Notes under the pieces: generated by a model
What the model was told of the DNA's origin: nothing
Database searches by the model: none
The model's input: the letters and a program-made list of their open reading frames with translations, nothing else
Origin: Deinococcus detaillensis
GTDB taxonomy: Bacteria > Deinococcota > Deinococci > Deinococcales > Deinococcaceae
Direction: 5' to 3'
Assembly (NCBI RefSeq): GCF_007280555.1
Contig: NZ_VKDB01000011.1
Span: 41,768-105,767, forward strand
DNA length: 64,000 bases
Translations under genes and position numbers: made by a program
In this document: one piece after another, positions 8,739 to 17,872 of the stretch
Numbering within the stretch: position 1 is the stretch's first letter
How the letters are laid out: each line of letters opens with the position of its first letter

Positions 8739-9431
8739 TCACGGCGTTTCCCAATCGATCACCTGCCGGTGGCGGGCAAAAAACAAAAACTGCGAGGCCA
8801 GCAGCAGGGCATTGAGCAACACTGCCGACAAGATGCGCCCGGAGAGGCCGTAGAACTTGCCCAGCGGCGTGAAATTGCTATCGGGCGTGACCAGCAAAAA
8901 GATCAGCAGTGTCACGACCAGGACAAGTGAAGTCACGTTCAGCGCGTACTTGTTGACCTCATAAAAGCCCCTCAGCGCTCCGCCGCGCCGCACGTTGACC
9001 CGCCCCGCCGTCAAATCGGTGGCGAGGCCGTCTAAGTTGATCGCCACCTTGACCCGCACTTCCTCAGGCAAACTAAAGGCCTTTTCCCGCAGCAACTTTT
9101 CCGTGAGCTGCTCGCTGCGGCGCTGCACTTCGGTCAGGTGGCTGGCAAACACCCGCAGCGTCACGAAGCGCCCATCGGCGCTCAAATTGACCAGTGCTGG
9201 CAAGGTGCCGGAGGCCTGCGGCCAAGTGGCGTACACCAGTAGGCCGCGCCGCACTTCGGCTTGGTGACTTAGCCGAATCAACTCGATCACCCGGTCAAGC
9301 GCTTCCAGGTTGTCCGGCTCCTGAAATTGCCAGCCGGTGAACACCCGCGCCCACAGCGCCGGGTCGCGGGCGTCGGCGTCCGGCGTCAGCGGCACGCTGC
9401 AGATGCTCCGCAAGTAGGTGGGAGAGGGCAT
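8739..9431 (-). CDS. Unknown protein with two C-terminal membrane helices
   Basis: A 230-residue protein I do not recognise. The first 160 residues are soluble and mixed alpha/beta; then come two hydrophobic segments (NVTSLVLVVTLLIFLLV and ILSAVLLNALLLASQFLFF) and a short basic end. ATG 9431 is preferred to the longer frame because it lies four bases after the aroE stop. It is the last gene of the T-box/ileS operon. Confidence 0.6.
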   Translation of the reverse strand: MPSPTYLRSICSVPLTPDADARDPALWARVFTGWQFQEPDNLEALDRVIELIRLSHQAEVRRGLLVYATWPQASGTLPALVNLSADGRFVTLRVFASHLTEVQRRSEQLTEKLLREKAFSLPEEVRVKVAINLDGLATDLTAGRVNVRRGGALRGFYEVNKYALNVTSLVLVVTLLIFLLVTPDSNFTPLGKFYGLSGRILSAVLLNALLLASQFLFFARHRQVIDWETP

Positions 9432-9435
9432 CCCC

Positions 9436-10314
9436 TCAGCTCTGGGCGGCGGTGTCGTGGGCAGCCGTATTGTGAACAGCCGTGTTGTGGGCAAAGGCCG
9501 CTGCCCGCGCCGCTTGCTCAGGGCTGGGCCTCACGCCGGTGTACAGCACGAACTGTTCTAGGGCCTGCAAGCTGGCCACCTCTGCGCCGCTGATGACCCG
9601 TTTGCCTGCCGCCCGCGCCGCCCGAATCAGCGGCGTCTCGGCAGGCATAGCCACCACGTCGAACACCAGCTGAGCGTGTTCGACGGCGTCCGCTTTAAAG
9701 GCCAGCCGCTCAGCCTCCGCGCCGCCCGCCATGCCGATGGGCGTCACGTTGACGAGCAACTCCGGCCTGAACTCGCCCAGCTCGGCTTGCCAGCTGTACC
9801 CGCATTCCTGCGCCAGCGCTGATCCCTTCTCGGCGTGGCGGGCCACGATCACGCCCCGCCCGAAGCCCGCGTCCCGGAACGCCGCCGCCACCGCTTTGGC
9901 CATGCCGCCGCTGCCGCGTAGAGCAAACGGCGTCTCAGGTGCAAGCTGGTACTGAGCGATCAACTGCCCAACCGCCAAGTAATCGGTGTTGTAGGCCCGT
10001 AAAAAGCCGCCGTCATTGACGATGGTATTGACCGAGCCGATGGCAGCGGCGGAGGGCGTCAGTTCATCCAGCAGCGGAATGCAGGCTTCCTTGAACGGCA
10101 TCGACACCGCGCAGCCGCGAATTCCTAGCGCCCGCACGCCCCCGATGGCCGCCGCGAGGTCAGTCGTTGTAAACGCTTTGTAGACATAATCGAGGCCGAG
10201 TTCAGCGTACAAGAAGTTGTGGAAGCGGGTGCCGAAGTTACCCGGCCTGCCCGCCAGCGAGATGCAGAGTGTGGTGTCTTTGCTGATGGACTGCATGGAT
10301 CTGGGCTGCGGCAT
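9436..10314 (-). CDS. aroE: Shikimate dehydrogenase family protein
   Basis: A 292-residue NADP-dependent oxidoreductase of the AroE/YdiB family. Catalytic K75 in AVSMPFKEA, SVNT at 94-97 and D111 in AYNTDYLAV are in place; the dinucleotide loop reads RGSGGMAKAVAAAF, and the motif NVTPIGM is present. The pathway reaction is dehydroshikimate to shikimate. The gene starts two bases after the ileS stop, so it is coupled to ileS. The C-terminus carries a pentapeptide repeat (HNTAV, HNTAA, HDTAA) absent from typical AroE. A YdiB-like broader substrate range is possible. Confidence 0.8.
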   Translation of the reverse strand: MPQPRSMQSISKDTTLCISLAGRPGNFGTRFHNFLYAELGLDYVYKAFTTTDLAAAIGGVRALGIRGCAVSMPFKEACIPLLDELTPSAAAIGSVNTIVNDGGFLRAYNTDYLAVGQLIAQYQLAPETPFALRGSGGMAKAVAAAFRDAGFGRGVIVARHAEKGSALAQECGYSWQAELGEFRPELLVNVTPIGMAGGAEAERLAFKADAVEHAQLVFDVVAMPAETPLIRAARAAGKRVISGAEVASLQALEQFVLYTGVRPSPEQAARAAAFAHNTAVHNTAAHDTAAQS

Positions 10315-10316
10315 GC

Positions 10317-13300
10317 TTAGGCCTCAACGTGTTCGTCGGCCAATTCGCCGCTGCGCTCCAGCTTCTCCAGGTACGCTGTGCCGCCTTCCACCTCTGCCGC
10401 GAAGCCTGAAGCCGCGCCGAACACCAGCATCTCGGCCAACGTCTCCGACATCAAGTATTCCTGCCAGACTTCAGCGGCTTCTCTGGCCTTGCCGTTCAGC
10501 TCTAGGTGCAGGGTGATTCGGTCAGACACCTCGAACCCGGCCTTCTTGCGCCCGTCCTGAATGCCGCGCACCAGATCGCGGGCCAAGCCTTCCAGCTCTA
10601 AGTCGTGGGTCAGGGTGGTGTCGAAAGCCACCAAATAACCGGCTTCTTCCATCGCGGCGAAGCCCTCAGGTGACTTGGCGTCCACCAGCACTTCGTCCGG
10701 CCCCAGCTCGAAGCGTTGACCGTTCGGGGCAATAACTTCAAATTGCTGTCCGTCGCGCACGGCGCGGGCGATCTCGGAGGCATCGGCGGCACTGAGGGCA
10801 GCACGGACTTGCGGCACGGCCTTGCCGAACTTTTTGCCCAGCAGCGGCAAATTGGGCCGCAACTGATAGCTGACCAACTCGGCGTACTGATCCAGCAGCT
10901 CCACTTCCTTGACGTTGAGTTCTTCCTTGATCTGCTCGGCAAAGCGGCCCAGTGCCTGCGTCATCTCGCCGCTTCTGGCCCGCAGCATCACGCGCGGCAG
11001 GGGTTGGCGCTGACGCATTCCGCTTTGCCCGCGCACCGCCCGCCCGAGGCCGACAACCCGCAGCACCGCGTCCATTTCGCCCACCAAGCTCGGCGCACTC
11101 AGCGCTTCGTCTACGATCGGCCAGCTCGCCAGATGCACACTCTCCGGCGCTGAGGCGTCCACGCTCCGCACCAGATTCTGATACAGCGTCTCGGCCAGAA
11201 ACGGTGTGAACGGCGCGGTCAGCAGCGTCACGGTCTTGAGCGCGGCATGCAAGGTGGCGTAAGCGCTGACGTCCACACCGTCTTGGCTGTAAAAGCGGCG
11301 GCGGTTGCGCCTCACGTACCAGTTACTCAAATCCTCGGTGACAAAGTCTTGCAGGGCGCGGCTGGAGCCGGTCGGGTCGTAATGTTCCAGCCGCTCGGTA
11401 ACGGTGGCGACCAAAGTTTGCAGCTTGGCCATCAGCCAACGGTCCACCTCGGGGCGCTCGGCCACCGGCGGCGCGGCGCTGAGGTCAGGGTTATCCAGAT
11501 TGGCGTACAGCACGAAGAAACTGTAGGTGTTCCAGAGCGTCAAAAAGTAGCTTCTGAACGCCTCGCCCACCAAGTTCATCCCAAATCGGCGGCTGAGTTC
11601 CGGCGGCGCGGACACGTACATGTACCAGCGGGCCGCGTCCGCGCCGTATTGCTCGAACACGTCCCAGGGGTTGACGATATTGCCCTTGCTTTTGGACATC
11701 TTGAGGCCTTTTTCATCCAAGATATGCCCCGAACAGATCACCGACTTGTACGCCACCGAATCAAACACCATGGTGCCGATCTGATGCAGACTGTTGAACC
11801 AACCCCGCGTCTGGTCAATCGCTTCGGCGATGAAATCAGCCGGGAAGCCGCCTTCCTCAAATTTCTGCTTGTTTTCAAATGGGTAATGGTGCTGCGCGAA
11901 CGGCATAGAGCCGGAGTCGTACCACACGTCCATCACGTAAGGTACTCGCTTATACGTTTCGCCTTCAAATTCAAACGAAATATCGTCCACGTAAGGGCGG
12001 TGAGGATCGAAATCCGGCCCCATCAGTTCGCTGCGGCCACTCAGTTCGGCCAGCTCCTGATAACTGCCGATCACTTTGTATTTGCTGGCGTCTTCATTTT
12101 CCCAGATCGGCAGCGGCGTGCCCCAGTAGCGGCTGCGCGAGAGATTCCAATCGATCAAGTTTTCTAGCCAGCCACCATACCGCCCGTTTTTGATGTGCGG
12201 CGGGTGCCAGTTGATGGTTTGATTGAGTTCGATCAGGCGTTCTTTAAGCGAAGTGTTGTTCAAATACCAACTTTCGGTGGCGTAATACATCAGCGGTGTA
12301 CCGCAGCGCCAGCAGTGAGGGTAAGAGTGCAGAAAGTTCTTTTCTTTCCACATCACGCCTCTGGCTCTCAAATCACGGATGATGTCTTGGTTGGCGTCTC
12401 TAAAAAACACCCCTTTCCACGGGCCGTAACGGTGTTTGCCTTCGTTATCCACGCCCACGATGACCGGGAAGCCGTAATTGCGGGCCAGACGCATGTCATC
12501 TTCGCCAAAGGCGGGCGCAGTATGCACGATGCCGGTGCCGTCAGAATCGGAAACGTAGGTGTCTAAACCGCTCATCCAAACTGTTTTGCCTTCGCCCTCG
12601 ACTTCATACGCTTCGGTGAATGGGGGAGAGTAAGAAACGCGGTCAAGCTCGCTGCCCTTAAAGGACTTGATGACTTCTGCTTCTTCGCCCAACACTTCAA
12701 TCAAGAGTGAACGGGCCAAGATTAGAACCTTACCGTCTTTGTCTTTTGCCGCCACATATTCAAAGTTGGGGTGAATCGCTACGCCGACGTTGTAGGGCAA
12801 AGTCCACGGCGTTGTCGTCCACACCAAAAAGGCCGCGCCCTCTTCCAACCCCAATTTTTCAGGCTCGGTCAAATCAAAGGTGACATAGATGCTGGGGTCT
12901 TGGATGTCTTTGTACCCCTCGCTGACTTCAGCGTTGCTGAGGGTCGTGCCGTCTTTGGGGCAATACGGCGCGACTCTAAAGCCTTTATAGAGCAGCCCCT
13001 TTTCTTGAAGCTGTTTGACACTCCACCAGATGCTCTCGACGTAGTCTTTGTTGAGTGTCATGTAGGCGTCGTCCAAATCGACCCAGTAGCCCATTCGTTC
13101 GGTAAATTTGCGCCACTCGCCTTCATAGGCAAAAACACTCTGCCGGCACTCGGCATTAAACTTGTCAATGCCGTAAGCTTCCACTTCCCGCTTAGAGTTG
13201 AGGCCCAGTTTTTTCTCTACGCCGATTTCCACTGGCAGGCCATGGGTATCCCAGCCCGCTTTGCGCGGTACATGAAAGCCCTGCATGGTTTTAAAGCGTG

Positions 13301-13526
13301 GAAACAAGTCTTTGAAGCTGCGGGCCTGAACGTGGTGAATACCCGGCTGGCCGTTGGCGGTAGGTGGCCCCTCGTAAAAGGTATACAGCGGCTGGCCTTT
13401 GGTTTGCTCAAGCGAGCGCTCAAAGACTTTGTTTTCTGCCCACCACTTTAAGATTTGTTCTTCGAGTTCGGGAAATTTGGGGTTTTGTTGAACGGGCTGG
13501 AAGGTTGTTCTGGACGGTGTGGTCAT
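10317..13526 (-). CDS. ileS: Isoleucyl-tRNA synthetase, IleRS2 type with a GIHH signature
   Basis: A 1069-residue class I synthetase that charges tRNA-Ile and edits valine. The first signature, normally HIGH, reads G62-I63-H64-H65 within ANGQPGIHHVQAR; the second is KMSKS near residue 610. The phrases AGWDTHGLPVEIGVEKKLGL and SYPHCWRCGTPLMYYATESWY are those of the eukaryote-like IleRS2 class, known for mupirocin resistance. The long C-terminal region is present. ATG 13526 has AAGGAG upstream. The gene follows the cupin by 21 bases, and both lie under the Ile T-box. Confidence 0.96.
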   Translation of the reverse strand: MTTPSRTTFQPVQQNPKFPELEEQILKWWAENKVFERSLEQTKGQPLYTFYEGPPTANGQPGIHHVQARSFKDLFPRFKTMQGFHVPRKAGWDTHGLPVEIGVEKKLGLNSKREVEAYGIDKFNAECRQSVFAYEGEWRKFTERMGYWVDLDDAYMTLNKDYVESIWWSVKQLQEKGLLYKGFRVAPYCPKDGTTLSNAEVSEGYKDIQDPSIYVTFDLTEPEKLGLEEGAAFLVWTTTPWTLPYNVGVAIHPNFEYVAAKDKDGKVLILARSLLIEVLGEEAEVIKSFKGSELDRVSYSPPFTEAYEVEGEGKTVWMSGLDTYVSDSDGTGIVHTAPAFGEDDMRLARNYGFPVIVGVDNEGKHRYGPWKGVFFRDANQDIIRDLRARGVMWKEKNFLHSYPHCWRCGTPLMYYATESWYLNNTSLKERLIELNQTINWHPPHIKNGRYGGWLENLIDWNLSRSRYWGTPLPIWENEDASKYKVIGSYQELAELSGRSELMGPDFDPHRPYVDDISFEFEGETYKRVPYVMDVWYDSGSMPFAQHHYPFENKQKFEEGGFPADFIAEAIDQTRGWFNSLHQIGTMVFDSVAYKSVICSGHILDEKGLKMSKSKGNIVNPWDVFEQYGADAARWYMYVSAPPELSRRFGMNLVGEAFRSYFLTLWNTYSFFVLYANLDNPDLSAAPPVAERPEVDRWLMAKLQTLVATVTERLEHYDPTGSSRALQDFVTEDLSNWYVRRNRRRFYSQDGVDVSAYATLHAALKTVTLLTAPFTPFLAETLYQNLVRSVDASAPESVHLASWPIVDEALSAPSLVGEMDAVLRVVGLGRAVRGQSGMRQRQPLPRVMLRARSGEMTQALGRFAEQIKEELNVKEVELLDQYAELVSYQLRPNLPLLGKKFGKAVPQVRAALSAADASEIARAVRDGQQFEVIAPNGQRFELGPDEVLVDAKSPEGFAAMEEAGYLVAFDTTLTHDLELEGLARDLVRGIQDGRKKAGFEVSDRITLHLELNGKAREAAEVWQEYLMSETLAEMLVFGAASGFAAEVEGGTAYLEKLERSGELADEHVEA

Positions 13527-13547
13527 CTCGGCTCCTTTAAAATTGAA

Positions 13548-13877
13548 CTAATCTACGATGAATAATTTGGCTCCGCCCTTTGTGCTGGAGCGGTGGGCTT
13601 CGGCTTGGTCGGCGACTTGGTAACTCATGCCCGCCGTCAGCGTGAAAATGCGGCCATCTTCTAACTCAGTTTGCAGTTCACCATCGAGCACCAGTAAAAT
13701 GTGGCCCTTACTGCACCAGTGATCAGCCAAGTAGTCCGCCGTGTAGTCCACCTGCCGCACCCGAACTATGCCGAACTGCTGGGTGCGGCAGTAGGCCTGA
13801 CCCGTAATGCCCGCGTGCTGGGTGGCCGGAAGGCTGGCCCAATCGGTGACGCCAAAGGGAATGTCGGTCATGTGCAT
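13548..13877 (-). CDS. Small cupin (DHCW-motif type)
   Basis: A 109-residue single-domain cupin: DHWCSKGHILLVLDGELQTELEDG forms the metal-binding region (with DHW-C and GH) and MSYQVADQAEAHRS the second half. The substrate is unknown. The start MHMTDIPF is chosen because AAAGGAGAG lies seven bases before ATG 13877; the longer frame to 13919 would overlap the terminator of the T-box leader. This is the first protein gene after the T-box, so isoleucine supply controls it together with ileS. Confidence 0.75.
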   Translation of the reverse strand: MHMTDIPFGVTDWASLPATQHAGITGQAYCRTQQFGIVRVRQVDYTADYLADHWCSKGHILLVLDGELQTELEDGRIFTLTAGMSYQVADQAEAHRSSTKGGAKLFIVD

Positions 13878-13917
13878 ACTGGACTCTCCTTTCAAGCAAC
13901 TTGCTGAGCGGCAAACC

Positions 13918-14240
13918 AAAAAAGCAGCGCTGTCCCTAAACTGCTGGGACGCGCCGCCCTAAGTAGACGTGTGCGTGGTGCCACCCAACTTCGCCGCCCG
14001 GTGCGAGCGACCTCGTTGAAGACCCTCTGCCGGGGGGTGTCCGGAGCGTTCTAATCAGCCGCCAGCATCGACGCTTGTGCTCGGTGCTGGCGGCCTTTCT
14101 TCGCTCGGCGCGGGAGGTGATGTTCAGCGGAGCGCAGATTCGTCAGGCTTTCACCGTCCCTGACTCGCTGGTGACTCTGCTTGCTCCGCGTACTGTCCTC
14201 GCGTTCGCCCTGAGATGGATTCGGCCTTTCCTGCGGGCCT
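13918..14240 (-). promoter_or_regulatory. Isoleucine T-box riboswitch, transcription-attenuation type
   Basis: A leader of about 320 bases. Stem I contains GAGGACAGTA and GGTGAAAGCC and presents the specifier codon ATC (14119-14121) in GAACATCACC. A perfect ten-base helix GCCGCCAGCA / TGCTGGCGGC follows at about 14055-14094. The T-box TGGG-TGGCACC-ACGC (13973-13987) can pair with GCGT-CCCA to make the antiterminator. The same GCGTCCC is the 5' arm of the competing terminator GCGGCGCGTCCC / GGGACAGCGCTGC followed by six Ts (13918-13957). Uncharged tRNA-Ile should favour reading through into the cupin and ileS. The tRNA-pairing bulge has TGGC where A73 of tRNA-Ile would predict TGGT. Confidence 0.9.
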
Positions 14241-14246
14241 GCCCTC

Positions 14247-14275
14247 ATGGTAAGCGGGCGAGCGGGCTGGGTCAA
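14247..14275 (-). promoter_or_regulatory. Promoter of the T-box/ileS operon
   Basis: TTGACC, a 17-base spacer, then TACCAT on the minus strand. The predicted start is near 14240, just upstream of T-box stem I. Confidence 0.65.
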
Positions 14276-14329
14276 TCCGCACTTTTGGCTTTACCCAGAC
14301 AACAGCTCTCTTAGGCCAAGCGCAAACCC

Positions 14330-16834
14330 TTATCCCGTGTTCCGTACCCCCGCCGCGATGCCCTGCACGCTCAGCAGCAGCGGACGCTCATAGGTGTCTA
14401 GGCCGCCTTCCTCAGCCCGCGAGCGGCGCAGCAACTCCACTTGAATGCGGTGAATCGGGTCGATGTACGGGTTGCGCAGCCCGATACTTTCTTTCAGGCG
14501 CGGCTCGTTGTGCAGCAGCTCGCCGCCCACCACGCTTTCCACCTGCTGCACCGCTTTGGTGTAGGCGGTTTGCAATCTCTCGGCCAGTTCACTGCCCGCG
14601 CCGCCGAGGCTCAGGTAATCTTCAAAAATCAGCGGATCGCTCTTGGCCAGCGCCATCTGCGCGTTATCCAGCATGCTGCGGAAAAACGGCCACTGCTGAT
14701 ACATTTCCCGCGCCAGCTCAGGGCCAACCGCTTCAATCGCTTCGGGCAACCCGTACCAGCCCGGCAAGTTGGCGCGGTTTTGCGTCCAGCTCATCACCCA
14801 CGGAATGGCCCGGAGGTTGCTCAGGGTGGGCGCACCCGGACGGCGAACCGGGCGCGAGGCGATGTTGAGGCGCGAGATTTCGTGAATCGGCGTGACCGCT
14901 TCAAAGAACGGCAAAAAGTGCGTGTCTTCCACCAAGTCGCGGTACATCTGGGCGCTGATTTTGCTGGCCCGTGTCAGGGCGTCTGTCCAGGTCGCGGGCA
15001 AATCGGCTTTGGGCCGCGCCGCCGAGAGCAGCAGGCCGTAGAGGGCTTGCTCCAAATTGCGGTGAGCCAAAATCGGGTGGCTGTACTTGTCGGACAGCGC
15101 TTCGCCCTGCTCAGTGATGCGCAGTCCGGCGTCGATGGTTCCGGCGGGTTGCCCCAATATCGCCCGCGAAGCTGGCCCGCCGCCGCGCCCGATGCTGGTG
15201 CCGCGCCCGTGAAAAAACCGCCAAGGCACGCCGGCTTGCTCGCACACTGCGCTGATTTTGCGCTGCGCTTCGTGGAGGGCCCAGTTGGCGGCCAGAAATC
15301 CGGCGTCTTTGTTGGAATCCGAGTAGCCCAGCATAATTTCTTGCACGTCGCCTGCCAGCACCGCACGGTATTCCGGCAGCGAGAGCAGCTCCCACATCAC
15401 GCTGGGAGCGCGTTCCAAATCGCCCAGCGTTTCAAACAGCGGCACCGGTAAAATCCTAAAGCCGACTTCACGGGCCAGCAGCAGCGGCTCCAAAATGTCG
15501 CTGACCGACTCGCTCATGCTGATGATGTAGCGGCCAAAAGCGCGGGGGCCGACCAGCGCGACGGCCTGCTGCACCTCGCGGATTGGGCCGATGGTGCGCT
15601 CCAGCTCGTCGGGAAACGGGCAATTGGCAGGCCAGAGGGGGCGGCGCGACCTGAGTTCGGCGGCCAACACTTCCAACTTGGTGTGTTCAGGGAGGTCGGC
15701 GTAATTGCCCGACACGCCCGCTTCTTTGAGGAGTTCGGCCACCGCCGCCCCGGTCAGTTGGCTGTGTTCGCGCACGTCCAAGCTCACCAGATGCTGCCCA
15801 AAGGTTCGGGCCACCGTCAGCAGCGGAGTCAGCAGTTGGTCGGCGCTGCGGGCTTGACCGTCTTGGCGCAGTCTGGCGTCCAAAGCTTCCAAAGTGGGTA
15901 GCAGTTCCACCGGCTCTCCGCCGCGCACCGCGTCGTGGAGGTCGCGCAGGGTCTGGCGGTACGGTTCTTCGCCGCCCTCATCCTGAAGATGATCGGCTTG
16001 GCTGAGGTCAGTATAGGCCTGACGAATATGAGTCAGCAGCAACTCGCGGGCGCGTTCGCGGTGGAGAGAGAGCGTTTCGCGGGTGGCTTCCGGCGTCACG
16101 AACGGGTTACCGTCGCGGTCGCCGCCCATCCACGAGCTGAAACTCAGCGGCAATTTGGCGTCGCTGCGCTGGCCGTACACATGCACAAAAGCCCGCTCCA
16201 AATCGCGTTGCAAGCGCGGCAGCGCCTGAGCGATGGTGGGCAGGTAGCTCAGCCCGCCCTTGACTTCATCTTGGACGGTGGGCTTGAGGCGGCGCAGCTC
16301 CGGCGTGGCCCACATCGCTTCAATGTGCGCCGCAACGCGGGCGGTGGCTTCCTTGGCGGTGCCGGGGTCGCCCAAATCGGGAATGGTTTCGGCGACTTCG
16401 ACCAAGTGGTTGCGAACCGTGCGCCGCCGCATCTCGGTGGGATGGGCGGTAAAGGTCAGGCCCAAATCGACGCGCTCGATTAAGGCTTCGGTTTGCTCGG
16501 CGCTGAGGCCCAGCACTTTGAGGTCAGTCAAGGCCTGCTCCAAACTCTGTGAACGCACGCCTCTGCGCTCTGATAAGGCCCGTACCCGTTCGTATTCCTC
16601 GGCCAAATTGACCAATTGGAAGTACCAGGTAAAAGCCCGCACCAGATTTTCGGCGTCTCCGACCTTGAGATCAGCGATCAGGGTTTGTAATTCGGCTGAA
16701 CCTTCACCGCTGCGGGCCCGGCGCACCAGCGCCCGAACTTGTTCCACCAAGTTGTAAAAGCCTTCGCCCTCTTGCTCTTTGAGAACTTGTCCGAGGGTGC
16801 GGCCCAGTAAATTGACGTCGTCACGAATACCCAT
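14330..16834 (-). CDS. ppc: Phosphoenolpyruvate carboxylase
   Basis: An 834-residue enzyme that adds bicarbonate to PEP, giving oxaloacetate to refill the TCA cycle. The catalytic histidine lies in LTFTAHPTEMRRRTVRNH, the PEP-binding arginines in SSWMGGDRDGNPFVT, and the second signature is MLGYSDSNKDAGFLAANW; RFFHGRGTSIGRGGGP is also present, and the typical C-terminus LRNTG is intact. ATG 16834 is preceded by CGGAG. It is the usual 'short' bacterial form (E. coli has 883 residues). It appears to be transcribed alone. Confidence 0.97.
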   Translation of the reverse strand: MGIRDDVNLLGRTLGQVLKEQEGEGFYNLVEQVRALVRRARSGEGSAELQTLIADLKVGDAENLVRAFTWYFQLVNLAEEYERVRALSERRGVRSQSLEQALTDLKVLGLSAEQTEALIERVDLGLTFTAHPTEMRRRTVRNHLVEVAETIPDLGDPGTAKEATARVAAHIEAMWATPELRRLKPTVQDEVKGGLSYLPTIAQALPRLQRDLERAFVHVYGQRSDAKLPLSFSSWMGGDRDGNPFVTPEATRETLSLHRERARELLLTHIRQAYTDLSQADHLQDEGGEEPYRQTLRDLHDAVRGGEPVELLPTLEALDARLRQDGQARSADQLLTPLLTVARTFGQHLVSLDVREHSQLTGAAVAELLKEAGVSGNYADLPEHTKLEVLAAELRSRRPLWPANCPFPDELERTIGPIREVQQAVALVGPRAFGRYIISMSESVSDILEPLLLAREVGFRILPVPLFETLGDLERAPSVMWELLSLPEYRAVLAGDVQEIMLGYSDSNKDAGFLAANWALHEAQRKISAVCEQAGVPWRFFHGRGTSIGRGGGPASRAILGQPAGTIDAGLRITEQGEALSDKYSHPILAHRNLEQALYGLLLSAARPKADLPATWTDALTRASKISAQMYRDLVEDTHFLPFFEAVTPIHEISRLNIASRPVRRPGAPTLSNLRAIPWVMSWTQNRANLPGWYGLPEAIEAVGPELAREMYQQWPFFRSMLDNAQMALAKSDPLIFEDYLSLGGAGSELAERLQTAYTKAVQQVESVVGGELLHNEPRLKESIGLRNPYIDPIHRIQVELLRRSRAEEGGLDTYERPLLLSVQGIAAGVRNTG

Positions 16835-16918
16835 GTGTTTCTCCGTAAGTGTTGAGGATCGAAATGGAAGGGGAACGGTTAATAAGAACCGAGAACTTCA
16901 GCTTCGCTTACGGATCAC

Positions 16919-17677
16919 TTATTCCTCGTAGTGATATCGCTCAATCGTCAAGGCTTTGCCGTTCTCCAATTCAAGCATCACGCCGTTGAGTTCGGCTGGG
17001 CCTTCTTTGACGCCGAAGCGGTGGGGGCGCTCGGTCAGGAACTTCTGGATGGGGCCTTCCGGGTCAGCGCCGATGATGCTGTGTGCCGGGCCAGTGAATC
17101 CGGCGTCAGTCTGGAAGGCGGTGCCGCGCGGCAAAATTCGGCTGTCGGCAGTGGGCACGTGGGTATGGGTGCCGATCACGGCGGCGACCCGCCCGTCTAA
17201 GTGCCAAGCCAGCGCAGCTTTTTCGCTGGTGGCCTCGGCGTGAAAATCCACAAACACGCTGCCCAGATCGGGCTGCCCCAGCAATCTGTCCATCACCAAA
17301 AAGGGATTGTGAACTGCTTCCATAAAGACCCGCCCCAGCAAATTGACCACCGTGACGCGCTCGCTGCCGACCTCAAAGGTGTTCCAGCCGCGTCCGGGCG
17401 TACCGGAAGGCATATTCAGTGGGCGAATCAGGCGTGGGTCGTCCAGCAGCCCGTAGACTTCCTTGTGGTGCCAAGCGTGGTTGCCCAGCGTCACCGCGTC
17501 CGCGCCCGCGCCGGTGATGAGTTCAAACGATTCGCGGTTGAGGCCAAAGCCGCCCGCCGCGTTTTCGCCGTTGACGATAATGAAATCAAAATTGGAGCGC
17601 AGCTTGGGTAATTGTTCGGCCAGCACCCGCCTGCCGGGCTTGCCGTAAACGTCTCCTACAAAAAACACACGCAACAT
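16919..17677 (-). CDS. YmdB-type metallophosphoesterase
   Basis: A 252-residue calcineurin-like phosphoesterase of the YmdB/TIGR00282 family; a Deinococcus radiodurans member (DR1281) has a known structure. Metal ligands: [60 protein letters not shown]. The family hydrolyses cyclic nucleotides or acts on RNA regulation. ATG 17677 rather than the codon three residues upstream is chosen because TAAAGT (17685-17690) lies exactly seven bases before it. The ppc gene follows. Confidence 0.9.
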   Translation of the reverse strand: MLRVFFVGDVYGKPGRRVLAEQLPKLRSNFDFIIVNGENAAGGFGLNRESFELITGAGADAVTLGNHAWHHKEVYGLLDDPRLIRPLNMPSGTPGRGWNTFEVGSERVTVVNLLGRVFMEAVHNPFLVMDRLLGQPDLGSVFVDFHAEATSEKAALAWHLDGRVAAVIGTHTHVPTADSRILPRGTAFQTDAGFTGPAHSIIGADPEGPIQKFLTERPHRFGVKEGPAELNGVMLELENGKALTIERYHYEE

Positions 17678-17815
17678 GCCCCGCACTTTAGCGGCAAAGC
17701 GTAGAGGCCACGGCAGGTTTGTTTACGCCACTCCTGGTTGCGCTTGGGCCGGGCCAAACACGAACCGTCAGATCCAGTCAGAATTCTGTCAAATAGATTG
17801 AGATAGAATAAGGCC

Positions 17816-17872
17816 ATGAACGTCTGGCCCGACAACAAACCAGCACCACGGCCAAGGCGTGATGAGGGTTGA
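17816..17872 (+). CDS. Leaderless 18-codon ORF overlapping the HD-GYP start
   Basis: ATG 17816 stands six bases after TAGAAT (17804-17809), the leaderless layout. It codes MNVWPDNKPAPRPRRDEG and stops at TGA 17870-17872. The TTG of the next ORF (17869-17871) shares two bases with that stop, so translation could pass from one to the other. It may be a short leader peptide, or the true N-terminus of the HD-GYP protein separated by a one-base frameshift. Confidence 0.45.
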   Translation: MNVWPDNKPAPRPRRDEG

